Origin: CAZYTX01 sp964650485 | Lineage (GTDB): Bacteria; RBG-13-61-14; DATKZS01 | Direction of reading: 5' to 3' | DNA length: 23,302 nucleotides | NCBI GenBank assembly: GCA_964650485.1 | Contig: CAZYTX010000054.1 | Location: 1 to 23,302, forward strand | Shown here: one piece after another, positions 1 through 8,023 of the stretch | Position numbering within the stretch: the first letter of the stretch is position 1 | How the letters are laid out: every line of letters begins with the position of its first letter | Position numbers and translations under genes: made by a program | The notes under the pieces: model-generated | Database searches by the model: none | Seen by the model: only the letters and a program-made list of their open reading frames with translations | What the model was told of the DNA's origin: nothing

Positions 1-1
1 G

Positions 2-79
2 CTCCCTGAAGGAGTGTCTCCAATTGAGTGGGCCCGGCCGGGCGTGGACCCGCTGATAAAGCTCGGCATGAAAAAATAA
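2..79 (+). CDS. C-terminal end of an unidentified protein (5' truncated by window edge)
   Basis: An open frame enters from the left edge and ends at a TAA at 77-79, giving 25 residues that finish in GVDPLIKLGMKK. The frame has no stop back to base 2 and is followed by a short gap before the methyltransferase on the same strand. The stretch is too short to assign to a family. It may be a real gene end or chance, because 25 open codons are not decisive. Confidence 0.4.
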   Translation, partial: LPEGVSPIEWARPGVDPLIKLGMKK

Positions 80-130
80 TCGGCCCGCCACGCCGCACCA
101 ATGTGGGGGCCGGTCAATGAAGAGGTTAAA

Positions 131-763
131 ATGATTGGCCGGGATCAACCGCCTTATATCGGCAAAGAAGCGATCACCAGAAACTTTTTTGATGAAATCG
201 CTGACCAGAGGCAGTGGTCGGAATTAACCGAGCGGGAACGCGTGATCGCCTGGAAAGCCATCCGCGAATTGGACCTGGTGCCCGGCAGTTATGTCCTCGA
301 ACCCGGATGCGGTGCGGGACGCCTGACCTCTGAGTTGAGTCGCATTGTCGGCAGTGACGGTTTTGTTTTCGCATTTGATTTGTCCGCTCGGATGATCGAA
401 AGGGCCCGCACTGAAAAATCTTTTTCAAACGTGATCCTTTGTGAGGGTTCCGTTACTGACATCCCACTGGAAAACAACTCGATGGACGCCGCTGTTTGCT
501 TTAATTGTTTTCACCTTTTCGACTGCCCGCCAAGGTCTATTTTTGAAATGAGTCGGGTCCTTGCTCCCGGAGCGAAACTGGGAATAGTCCAGTCAGAGAA
601 GCCAGATGAAATTCTAGGCGTAAATTACTTTCCTGAAAAACTGAAAGATCATTCAATCCCCGATCTTGTGGACACGGTGACAATACTTGAGGCATTCAAC
701 CTTCATGTGATTAAAATGCCTCGTTTGCAAGATGGGTTTTTAATTGTGGCTCAGAAGGTTTAG
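131..763 (+). CDS. class I SAM-dependent methyltransferase
   Basis: The product (210 aa) has the Rossmann-fold methyltransferase signature. Motif I, VLEPGCGAG, lies at about residues 55-63. It is followed by the acidic end of strand 2 (FAFDLSARMIERA, SAM ribose contact), then SMDAAVCFNCFHLF as motif IV/post-motif, and VLAPGAKLGIV as the strand-5 region. This fits the UbiE/Methyltransf_11-like group; the substrate cannot be read from sequence. I prefer the ATG at 131 over the upstream in-frame ATG at 101, because 131 has AGAGG five bases upstream and 101 has no ribosome binding site. The gene is visibly richer in A+T than the genes from 1432 onward, which suggests a different origin. It converges on the helix-turn-helix gene with only four bases between stops. 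Confidence 0.8.
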   Translation: MIGRDQPPYIGKEAITRNFFDEIADQRQWSELTERERVIAWKAIRELDLVPGSYVLEPGCGAGRLTSELSRIVGSDGFVFAFDLSARMIERARTEKSFSNVILCEGSVTDIPLENNSMDAAVCFNCFHLFDCPPRSIFEMSRVLAPGAKLGIVQSEKPDEILGVNYFPEKLKDHSIPDLVDTVTILEAFNLHVIKMPRLQDGFLIVAQKV

Positions 764-767
764 TTCA

Positions 768-1097
768 CTACCCTCTCAGTTCTTGGAACGCTTCCAACTG
801 TTCATGATGGTCATTGATCTGGGTTATGGGCCTGAGGGCGCGGTCGGTGATGGGGGGCCTTTGTGAGGATTTGGGCATGTTGAGAATGTGATCCTGGATT
901 TCGGGGGCGAGGTTGAGAAGGTGCATTATCTGGGTCACTCGGGCGCGGGTGATGCCTTCGCGCTGGGCGATCTCGGCCTGGTTCCTGACCTCTCCGGAAT
1001 TTAGCATCTTTTGCCATTCACGGGCCTGGAGGAGTAACTCCTTGACGCGGGGCACCCTGGGTGCCTTGGGCGGGGGCAGCGTCTTGCCCACCACCAT
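768..1097 (-). CDS. small helix-turn-helix protein of the serine-recombinase-associated type
   Basis: The frame encodes 109 aa from ATG 1097, which has GGAG five bases upstream; a longer in-frame start exists at 1199. A PxxPRVKELL segment is followed by a clear helix-turn-helix, NQAEIAQREGITRARVTQIM, then LLNLAPEIQDHIL. From memory, this arrangement is typical of short proteins or C-terminal tails found next to large serine recombinases in integrated elements, where it should bind DNA. No recombinase catalytic domain lies nearby, so this is probably a leftover of a mobile element. The residues before about 35 in the long frame look like shadow sequence overlapping the truncated 4Fe-4S gene. 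Confident on the HTH, less so on whether it is still functional. Confidence 0.6.
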   Translation of the reverse strand: MVVGKTLPPPKAPRVPRVKELLLQAREWQKMLNSGEVRNQAEIAQREGITRARVTQIMHLLNLAPEIQDHILNMPKSSQRPPITDRALRPITQINDHHEQLEAFQELRG

Positions 1098-1117
1098 GGC
1101 CGCTCCGCAACACACCC

Positions 1118-1237
1118 GGCGGGGTGGTGCCCCTCGGGAGCCGCTGAGAAACGGTCTACAGGAGAAAATCCCACGGCGTCGGCCCTCCCGAGCGCCCACT
1201 CTTCTATCTCTTCTTTCAATTCGTTTGCGTTTTGCAT
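1118..1237 (-). pseudogene. truncated 5' end of a QueG-like 4Fe-4S protein gene
   Basis: From an ATG at 1237 the minus strand encodes about 40 residues: MQNANELKEEIEEWALGRAD, then AVGFSPVDRFSAAPEGHHP. The 'ADAVGFxPVxRFxxAPEGHxP' pattern is what I recall from the N-termini of epoxyqueuosine-reductase-like double [4Fe-4S] proteins of anaerobes. After HHP the frame turns into Arg/Pro/Trp-rich sequence and ends at 1001, with no ferredoxin motif. The real gene therefore appears cut at about 1115-1125, where the helix-turn-helix coding sequence begins in another frame. Family assignment rests on one short N-terminal motif; a chance resemblance is possible. Confidence 0.4.
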
Positions 1238-1287
1238 GCGTTCAACCCCAGTAAAATACCGCCACGATCATGCTTTATTGTCAGTCC

Positions 1288-1380
1288 GGTCCGGTTCAAG
1301 AGGACAGGGATAAGGGGGTCGTCAAAAATGGCGTCCCTGCCGGTGTTTGTCAATGGTTTTTCTGTCCTGTAGTCTGGACC
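1288..1380. repeat. bipartite inverted repeat in the spacer before the PLP enzyme gene
   Basis: The 194-base spacer 1238-1431 holds no gene. Within it GGTCC (1288-1292) plus AGGACAG (1301-1307) recur inverted as CTGTCCT (1362-1368) plus GGACC (1376-1380), with unequal inner spacing. It could be the ends of an eroded element or a folded leader, or a chance match in GC-rich DNA. No clear sigma-70 promoter was found here. Confidence 0.25.
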
Positions 1381-1431
1381 GGCAACCGGTTAGGTCAGCG
1401 GACCGGGGCTTCTGAGTAAAGAGGAGAACAG

Positions 1432-2874
1432 ATGAACATACCTTTGAAGGGCAAGTCCGAGGAAGCGGTCATGGAACTGCTCGGGTCCATGAAGGGGAGC
1501 GACTCGAGCTGGGAGGACGGCAGGATGTTCGGCCACGCATTCTTTGCCGGGGAGACCGCACGGCGCCTGGTGGAGCGGGCCTATACCCTGTACCTGTGGG
1601 AGAACGCCCTGGACCCGACGTTGTTCCAGAGCCTCTTGAGGCTGGAGAACGAGGTGGTGGACATGGCCCGAACCCACCTTGGCGGAGACTGGCAGGCTGT
1701 GGGCAGCTTCACCAGCGGTGGCACGGAGAGCATCATGCTGGCTGTCAAGGCGGCCCGGGACATGGCCCGGGAAAAGAGGCCAAAGGTCTCCGCTCCGGAG
1801 ATGGTGGTTCCGCTCACCGCGCATGCGGCCTTTCACAAGGCCGCCCATTACCTGGGTCTAAAGGTCAAGACAGCGGATGTGGACCCGGACACTTACAAGA
1901 CCCGGCCGGACGCCATCAGAGAAGCCATTACAGAGAACACGGTGCTGCTTGTTGCATCAGCTCCCTCATACGCCCACGGGGTGGTTGACCCCGTACCCGA
2001 GATCGGCGCGATCGCGCAGGACCAGGGCATACCTTTGCACGTTGACGCCTGCATGGGCGGGTTCCTTTTGCCCTTTTGGCGCCGGCTGGGGGCCAGGGTC
2101 ACGGAATTCGACTTCTCGGTGCCGGGCGTGACCTCGATCTCCATGGACTTCCACAAGTACGCCTTTGCGGCCAAGGGCGCATCCGTGGTACTCTACCGCA
2201 ACAAGAACCTCCGCCGCCACCAGATATTCGCCTGCTCCGGCTGGACCGGCTACACGGTGATAAACCCCACAATACAGAGCAGCCGCTCGGGCGGGCCGCT
2301 GGCCGCCACCTGGGCAATGCTCAACTTCCTGGGAGAAGAGGGGTACCTGCGCCTTTCCGGGGAGCTCATGCAGGCCACCGCCAAGGTGGTAAAGGGAGTG
2401 AATGAAATTGCCGGCCTCAAGGTGCTGGGAGAGCCCGAGTTCTGCATACTGGGGGTGGCAGCGGAAGGTGCGGACGTGTTCGAGGTGGTGGACGAGATGA
2501 AGTCGCGCGGCTGGCACGTGCAGGCCCAGTTCGGCCGCGGGCACTGCCCCGCGAACTTCCACCTAACCATCCTCCCTCCCAACCTGGGGGTTATAGATGA
2601 GATGCTATCCGACCTTGCACATAGCGTGGAGGCCGCCAGGGAAAAAGAGCCTGACCAGGCCATGGAAAAGCTCCTGGCCGCACTCTCGAGCAATGACATT
2701 GACCTGGCCTCTATTGACATGGACGAGCTTATAAAGGCCGCGGGGATTGAAGGAGACGAGCTGCCGGAGAGGATGGCAGGCATAAACCGCATAATGAATT
2801 CCCTCCCGCCCGAGATGGCGGACGCCTTGTTCACCCTGTTTTTCAACGAGGTCAACCGGGCAAGGGAAGTATAA
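1432..2874 (+). CDS. PLP-dependent sphingosine-1-phosphate-lyase-like / group II decarboxylase family enzyme
   Basis: The 480-aa product is a fold-type I PLP enzyme. Visible landmarks are TSGGTESI at residues 94-101 (PLP phosphate contact), HVDACMGG with Asp205 (pyridine nitrogen) and SMDFHKYAFAAKG with Lys242 as the Schiff-base lysine. The following segment (NPTIQSSRSGGPLAATWAML) matches the arrangement of sphingosine-1-phosphate lyases more closely than glutamate decarboxylases. Lyases of this group cleave phosphorylated sphingoid bases into an aldehyde and phosphoethanolamine; related members decarboxylate amino acids, so the substrate is open. The start ATG has GAGGAG upstream. The acylase gene begins 11 bases after the stop, so the two are very likely co-transcribed. 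The C-terminal 80 residues are helical and acidic. Confidence 0.8.
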   Translation: MNIPLKGKSEEAVMELLGSMKGSDSSWEDGRMFGHAFFAGETARRLVERAYTLYLWENALDPTLFQSLLRLENEVVDMARTHLGGDWQAVGSFTSGGTESIMLAVKAARDMAREKRPKVSAPEMVVPLTAHAAFHKAAHYLGLKVKTADVDPDTYKTRPDAIREAITENTVLLVASAPSYAHGVVDPVPEIGAIAQDQGIPLHVDACMGGFLLPFWRRLGARVTEFDFSVPGVTSISMDFHKYAFAAKGASVVLYRNKNLRRHQIFACSGWTGYTVINPTIQSSRSGGPLAATWAMLNFLGEEGYLRLSGELMQATAKVVKGVNEIAGLKVLGEPEFCILGVAAEGADVFEVVDEMKSRGWHVQAQFGRGHCPANFHLTILPPNLGVIDEMLSDLAHSVEAAREKEPDQAMEKLLAALSSNDIDLASIDMDELIKAAGIEGDELPERMAGINRIMNSLPPEMADALFTLFFNEVNRAREV

Positions 2875-2885
2875 GGAGCAGTGAT

Positions 2886-5561
2886 ATGGATGAAAGCAGG
2901 AAAGGCAAAAAGATAATAGTGGCTGCAGTACTCGCCTGGCTGGTGACGGGCACGGGATCATGCGCCCTTGTGACCAACTTCCATTACCGCGCCATCAAGA
3001 GCTACGAGAAAGACCCGGCCCTGGCCCGCTACAGCGGCGGGGTGAACGTGCCGGGCCTTGAGGGGGAGGTGCACGTATACAGGGATGAATACGGGATCCC
3101 CCACATCTTCTCGGATAATGCGCACGACCTTTTCTTTGCAACAGGCTACGTCCAGGCACAGGACCGGCTGTGGGAGATGGTGCTGCTGCGCGCCGTGGCC
3201 GAGGGGAGGACAGCCGAGCTTTTAGGCGACATCGGGGTGCCTGGCGTCAAGATGATGGGAATGCCCCTCTCAACAGTGGGCATGGACCGGCACCAGCGCA
3301 TCATGGGAATGAAGCACATGGGCGAGATAGCCGCGGCCATGCTGCGGGAGACCAACCCAAAAGTCCACAACCAGCTCCAGGCCTTCTGTGACGGGGTGAA
3401 CGCATACATTGACTCGCTCCGGGAGTGGGAGGACCTGCCGGTCGAGTTCCAGGTGCTGAAGGTGCGGCCCGGGCACTGGCGGGTGGAGGACATGATGGCA
3501 TTCGGCAGGTTCATCGGCAGCATGCTCTGCTCGAACATGGAGATCGAGCTGTCCCGCTACGCCGCGATCAAGAAGTACGGCCCGGACAGGGGGTGGGAGC
3601 TGTATCCATTGTACGGCGCTCCCGGCGGCCCCACCATCGTTCCCACAAAGATACTGAAGAACCGGCTGGAGAGTCCCCGTGACCTTCCGCCTGGCGGCAG
3701 GCCGTCGCAGGATGAGCTGGGCTATGACCTGCCGCTTTCCGGCCGGGACGCCGCGGAGCTGGCAACGGCCGAGGCTGCCTTCCGCGCGGCCCTTGGCATT
3801 GACCTTTCCCTCGGCTCCAACAACTGGGTGGTGTCCGGGGATCTCACCGAGTCGGGCAGGCCCATGCTCGCCAACGACCCGCACCTCCAGCACATCCAGC
3901 CCTCGCTTTTCTACCTCATGCACATAAAGGGCGCCGGCTACGACGCATTCGGCGTGACCTTCCCGGGCAACCCCTACGTGGTGCTGGGCCATACCCGCGA
4001 GTTCGCATGGGGTGCCACCACCTCCCGGGCCGACGTGCAGGACCTGTTTATCGAGACCACGGACCCGGACCGGCCGGGCATGTACAAGTACAAGGGGGAG
4101 TGGAGGCCCTTTTACACGCGCAAGGAGATCATCAAGGTGCGCATCGGCAGCCGCATGAGAGAGCGCGAGTTCGAGATAAGGCACACGGTGCACGGCCCGG
4201 TGATAAACGAGTTCGCGGACATGGGGGAGGACGGGCCCGCGGTGGCCCTGCGCTGGACCGGGTGGGACATCTCCCGGGACCTCCGGTCCTTCCAGCTCGC
4301 GGTGTCCTCGGAGTCGGCCTCGGAGTACGTGCGGGCTTTTCGCGGCTTATCCGACAAGTTCGATGTCCTGAGCATAACCGCGGCCCTTGAGAGGCTGAAC
4401 CGCGCGAGCTCGCTCGATGACTTCATCGAGGCCATGGATATGCTGGCCCTGCCCAACCAGAACTGGGTGGGCGTGGACAAAGCAGGAAGGATCGCATACC
4501 TGCCCGGCGGCCTGGCGCCGATAAGGAACAAGGGCATCGGTGTGCTGCCGGTCCCTGGCCAGTCGGGCGAATTCGACTGGTCCGGGTTCATACCGCTCAT
4601 GGAGCTGCCGCACGCCATTGACCCAAAGCGGGGATGGATGGTCACTGCCAATAACCAGGTGGTGGACCCGCGCTTCTACCCCTACGTGTTCTCCACCCAC
4701 TATGCCCCGCCGTGGCGGGCGTGGCGCATCGAGGAGATGATCGAGGAGCTGAGGCCGCTTTCCGTGGAGGACATGGCCCGCATCCAGAACGATGTGTACG
4801 TGAGGCGCGCGGAGTGGCAGGTCCCCATGATACTCCGGGCGGTGGAGAACAAGGACCCGGAAGATAAGCGGGTGATCGAGGCCGCGGCCGAGCTGGAGGG
4901 GTGGGACTACGTGGCGGATCTCGACAACACCGCGGCCCTCATCTTCTTCGAGTTCAAGGACGCGCTTTTCGACAACGTGCTGGGGGACGAGCTTGACAAG
5001 GCCGACCTCAAGGCTGCCCGCATCGAGGGGTACCCGGACATGCGCATTGACCTGTGGCTTGCTCAGGGTGAGTCAGAGTTCTTCGACGACAGGAGCACCA
5101 GGGGCGTGGTTGAGGACATGGACGACATGATAGTGCAATCCCTGGCGGACGCCATGGCCCGTGTGCACGGGAAGTGGGGAAAAAAGCCGTCCGACCGCAG
5201 GTGGGGGGACGTGCACGTGATAAAGTGGTTCCACCCCCTGGGCATCGGCAGGGGAAAGGTCCTGTCAGTGGGGCCCTACCCCCACCTGGGCGCGGACCAC
5301 ACTGTCAGGAACGCAAAGAAAGCAGGCTTCGGAAGGGTCCCCTACAAAAGCATGACAGGACCGTGCATGAGACACGTGATTGACATGGCGGAGCCCGACT
5401 CCGCGCTCGTGGTCATTGACGGGTCGCAGTCGGGACAGTGGCTCTCGCCACACTACCGCGACATGCATCCCCTGTTCGTAAACAGCGGGTACATAAGAGC
5501 GGACAAGGACCCGGAAAGGATAAAAGCAAAGGCCCGCTATCACCTGGTGCTGAAGCCGTGA
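2886..5561 (+). CDS. penicillin acylase family Ntn-hydrolase (N-acyl amide hydrolase), exported
   Basis: The 891-aa precursor begins with a basic N-terminus and a hydrophobic stretch at about residues 9-28 ending in TGSC, an export signal or membrane anchor and only a weak lipobox. The early VHVYRDEYGIPHIFSDNAHD and GYVQAQDRLWEM segments are typical of the alpha chain. LGSNNWVVSG places the nucleophile at Ser311, the expected new N-terminus of the beta chain after autocatalytic cleavage. ANDPHL follows it, and NQNWVGVDKAGRIAYLPG supplies the oxyanion Asn, probably Asn526. Enzymes of this family remove acyl groups from amides such as penicillin G, acyl-homoserine lactones and other N-acyl compounds. 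AAGGAG lies seven bases before the ATG. The upstream partner gene suggests a lipid or N-acyl amine substrate; this is inference. Confidence 0.9.
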   Translation: MDESRKGKKIIVAAVLAWLVTGTGSCALVTNFHYRAIKSYEKDPALARYSGGVNVPGLEGEVHVYRDEYGIPHIFSDNAHDLFFATGYVQAQDRLWEMVLLRAVAEGRTAELLGDIGVPGVKMMGMPLSTVGMDRHQRIMGMKHMGEIAAAMLRETNPKVHNQLQAFCDGVNAYIDSLREWEDLPVEFQVLKVRPGHWRVEDMMAFGRFIGSMLCSNMEIELSRYAAIKKYGPDRGWELYPLYGAPGGPTIVPTKILKNRLESPRDLPPGGRPSQDELGYDLPLSGRDAAELATAEAAFRAALGIDLSLGSNNWVVSGDLTESGRPMLANDPHLQHIQPSLFYLMHIKGAGYDAFGVTFPGNPYVVLGHTREFAWGATTSRADVQDLFIETTDPDRPGMYKYKGEWRPFYTRKEIIKVRIGSRMREREFEIRHTVHGPVINEFADMGEDGPAVALRWTGWDISRDLRSFQLAVSSESASEYVRAFRGLSDKFDVLSITAALERLNRASSLDDFIEAMDMLALPNQNWVGVDKAGRIAYLPGGLAPIRNKGIGVLPVPGQSGEFDWSGFIPLMELPHAIDPKRGWMVTANNQVVDPRFYPYVFSTHYAPPWRAWRIEEMIEELRPLSVEDMARIQNDVYVRRAEWQVPMILRAVENKDPEDKRVIEAAAELEGWDYVADLDNTAALIFFEFKDALFDNVLGDELDKADLKAARIEGYPDMRIDLWLAQGESEFFDDRSTRGVVEDMDDMIVQSLADAMARVHGKWGKKPSDRRWGDVHVIKWFHPLGIGRGKVLSVGPYPHLGADHTVRNAKKAGFGRVPYKSMTGPCMRHVIDMAEPDSALVVIDGSQSGQWLSPHYRDMHPLFVNSGYIRADKDPERIKAKARYHLVLKP

Positions 5562-5606
5562 GGAGTCCGAATAAAGGAGAGGCCCTCTCTTGTGCCTTGC
5601 AAGAGC

Positions 5607-5628
5607 ATGCGGGACTTAAAGTCCGCAT
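5607..5628. terminator. stem-loop between convergent acylase and gshB genes (possible terminator)
   Basis: ATGCGGGACT and AGTCCGCAT form a nine-pair stem with one bulged G and a three-base loop. It sits in the 96-base gap between two genes that end towards each other. It has no clear T-run on either strand, so an intrinsic terminator role is only suggested by position. Confidence 0.35.
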
Positions 5629-5657
5629 AATTCGCCACTGGACAGAGGCCGTGTATT

Positions 5658-6650
5658 TCACTTGCGTGCGGCCTTTGCTGACGCGGCCAGGTACTCGCAG
5701 AATTCCATGATGTTCCGCTCCAGCTTCACGCCTTTAGTGCGGTTGATCTCCTGCACCAGGGTGGGCGAGGTCACGTTTATCTCGGTGAGCATGCCGGCCA
5801 CTATGTCGAGACCTGCGATATAAATCCCCTCCCTTCGGAGCCACGGCCCCGCCTGTTTGCATATCTGTCCGTCCCGGTCGGTGATGGTTGTCTTCTTCAC
5901 GCTTCCGCCGGAGTGGACGTTGGCCCTGTGGTCGCCCTTTGCCGGCATCCGGAGCACCGCTCCTATGGGCTCTCCCGCGAGCATTATGATCCTCTTGTCG
6001 CCCTTTTTCTCCACGGGCAGATACTCCTGGGCCACCACCTCCCTTGTGCCGCCTTGGGTGGCGTTCTCTATGATGGCGTTTTTATTTGTGTGGTCTTTCT
6101 CAACCAGGAACACTCCTAAGCCTCCGAACTCCGGCACCGGCTTCACAATCATCTTCCCGCCCGCGCGGTCGAGGAATTTGAGCAGCCTTTCAGGGTCCCG
6201 GCTGACCATGGTGGCCGGCATGAGCTCGGGGAAGTGCATTGCCATGAGCTTCTCGTTTGCGAGCAGCACCCCGCGCGGCCTGTTTATCACCACCGTCGGC
6301 GGGGGCACAAGGTGGAGCACCTGCAATGCGGTCACGTACTCGATGGTATATGGCGGGTCCTTCCTCATGAACACAAGGTCCATGGATGAAAGCTCACGGT
6401 CCACGGGCTCCTTCAAGGTGAAGTGCTTTGCCCCGGTCGAGCGCGGCCATCGCACCCTCACCGGGAACATGGAGGCCACGGGCCGGCCGTGCTCCACCCG
6501 CAGCCTGTCCTGCGTAAAGTAGAAAAGCTCATGTCCCCTGCGCTGGGCCTCGAGCATTATCACCAGGGTGGTGTCCGTGTCCACGTTCATGTCCTCGATG
6601 GGGTCCATGATGAAGGCCGCGGAGAGCTTGCTTTTTTTCTTGCCCGCCAT
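5658..6650 (-). CDS. gshB: glutathione synthetase
   Basis: The 330-aa product belongs to the ATP-grasp glutathione synthetases, which add glycine to gamma-glutamylcysteine in the cytoplasm. MDPIEDMNVDTDTTLVIMLE at residues 16-35 is the classic start of the GSH-synthetase N domain. DLVFMRKDPPYTIEYVTALQ, INRPRGVLLANEKL, KMIVKPVPEFGGLGVF, VVAQEYLPV and the C-terminal TEINVTSPT (metal-binding Asn) follow in the expected order. Length is normal (about 315-330 aa). It starts one base after the gshA stop, so the two are translated from one message. The last codons lie inside a possible hairpin (AGGCCG at 5646, CGGCCT at about 5669). Confidence 0.96.
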   Translation of the reverse strand: MAGKKKSKLSAAFIMDPIEDMNVDTDTTLVIMLEAQRRGHELFYFTQDRLRVEHGRPVASMFPVRVRWPRSTGAKHFTLKEPVDRELSSMDLVFMRKDPPYTIEYVTALQVLHLVPPPTVVINRPRGVLLANEKLMAMHFPELMPATMVSRDPERLLKFLDRAGGKMIVKPVPEFGGLGVFLVEKDHTNKNAIIENATQGGTREVVAQEYLPVEKKGDKRIIMLAGEPIGAVLRMPAKGDHRANVHSGGSVKKTTITDRDGQICKQAGPWLRREGIYIAGLDIVAGMLTEINVTSPTLVQEINRTKGVKLERNIMEFCEYLAASAKAARK

Positions 6651-6651
6651 C

Positions 6652-7908
6652 TCAATACTCTCCCGCGTCCTCCAGCTCCTTCATCTCCATCCCCAGCGCC
6701 AGCACCGCCAGCCTGCTCAGCGTGCCGTAGACCATGAGCAGGCTGGTCGCGTCCTCGCACCCGTCGTCCAGGGACTGCGGCTTCTTCTCGCTCACCTGGT
6801 GGAAGCACAGCCTCCTGAACTCCATGCCTTTTACGTTCAGGTTCTGGATCATGCTCCTGTTACGGTGCAGCCGGTAGAACCCTCCCACCGGCCGCTCGCC
6901 TACGAGGTGTATGACCGGCTCCATGGGAAAGTTGTCCATCTCGTCCCTGGTGGGTATGCCCTCCTGCATAATATAGCCGGCAACCGGCGAGCGGCCTTTG
7001 CCCGCGGCCATCTTGGTCCTGGTCTTTCTGTTGGCTTCCCTCACCTGGTCGCCCGAGCTCACCGTCATCACCGCCATGCCGTAGGTGCCGGCGTTGTTCT
7101 TTATGAACACCGAGGGGCTCTCCTCTATGCCCCGGCACTTGTGCTCCTCCCCGATGTAGTCGAGCAGCTCGTCCACCTCGCCCGCAACCCGCTCCCTCGA
7201 GTCAGCGTGGTTCAAGTCCCCCTGCTCGGTCCAGGACACGTACGTGCACAGACACCACGGCGGTATGCCGGTCATGCGCGCGAACTCTTCTATCAGCTCG
7301 TTCATTATGATGAAGTGGCGGTGCTTTTTCCGCTTGTGCCACCCCAGACGGGGCGGGGGGGCCACCGGAATTGACAGGTCCCGCAGGAGCTCGGGCACTC
7401 CCGCGGTGAAATCGTTGTTGGAGATTATAAGGTGGGGATTGAAATTACGCGAGCGGACCAGGTGGTCCTCCCGAAAAATCTTGTCCAGGACCACCTCCCC
7501 CTCCACGGCCGGAAGCGTCACGCTCTCCGAGCGCAGCTCCGGGTCGAAGCTGCCGGCCCGCACCTGGTAGCCGGCATTCCCGATGAACTCCAAAAGCTTC
7601 TTCACGTTCTCCAGGTAGTATTTGTTCCTGGTGTGCAGCTCGGGTATGAGCAGTATGTTGCGGGCGTTCGGGAAGTGCTTCTCCAGGTGCTCCCTGAACT
7701 GCAGCGTGACCTGCTCCCCGTACTTCGGGCACAGGTTGCCGAATCCCGCGGGGAAGGCGTTGGTGTCAACCACCGCGATCTTGTTATGCGAGTTCCGTAT
7801 GTCCACTGATGAATACAGGGGCACGGGCACGCCCTGCCACTTGTCGCGGAACCAGTCCTCGATGCGGGGCTTGTTAGCTTCAAGCTGTCGTATGATGAGA
7901 GTTATCAT
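6652..7908 (-). CDS. gshA: glutamate-cysteine ligase, Acidithiobacillus ferrooxidans type
   Basis: This 418-aa protein makes gamma-glutamylcysteine, the first step of glutathione synthesis. It is not the E. coli GshA fold type; its sequence (VVDTNAFPAGFGNLCPKYGE, ILLIPELHTRNKYYLENVKK, LGWHKRKKHRHF, VFIKNNAGTYGMAVM) is that of the group I recall as gshA_ferroox, which is common in proteobacteria. The directly following glutathione synthetase gene confirms the assignment. The ATG at 7908 has AAGG eight bases upstream. The 115-base spacer to rnhA contains an A+T-rich, partly symmetric block at 7951-7970 (ATGAATAATCATTTTTCATG) that could be promoter or operator DNA, but I cannot fix a -35/-10 pair. 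Confidence 0.92.
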   Translation of the reverse strand: MITLIIRQLEANKPRIEDWFRDKWQGVPVPLYSSVDIRNSHNKIAVVDTNAFPAGFGNLCPKYGEQVTLQFREHLEKHFPNARNILLIPELHTRNKYYLENVKKLLEFIGNAGYQVRAGSFDPELRSESVTLPAVEGEVVLDKIFREDHLVRSRNFNPHLIISNNDFTAGVPELLRDLSIPVAPPPRLGWHKRKKHRHFIIMNELIEEFARMTGIPPWCLCTYVSWTEQGDLNHADSRERVAGEVDELLDYIGEEHKCRGIEESPSVFIKNNAGTYGMAVMTVSSGDQVREANRKTRTKMAAGKGRSPVAGYIMQEGIPTRDEMDNFPMEPVIHLVGERPVGGFYRLHRNRSMIQNLNVKGMEFRRLCFHQVSEKKPQSLDDGCEDATSLLMVYGTLSRLAVLALGMEMKELEDAGEY

Positions 7909-8023
7909 ATTGCGCGCCTTTTATCCGGGGTCAATGCATGCCCTGCCTGGATGAATAATCATTTTTCATGAGATTTGCAGCAGCCGGAAGGGGAAGGCTT
8001 TATCCGTGCAACAAGGCCCGGGC

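Noticed and set aside
3270..4193. 307-codon open frame on the minus strand inside the acylase gene
   Set aside because: Antisense shadow of a strongly supported GC-rich gene; composition is His/Val/Leu-rich with no motif.
6568..7374. 268-codon plus-strand frame opposite gshA/gshB
   Set aside because: Shadow frame; both minus-strand genes are secure by motif and operon structure.
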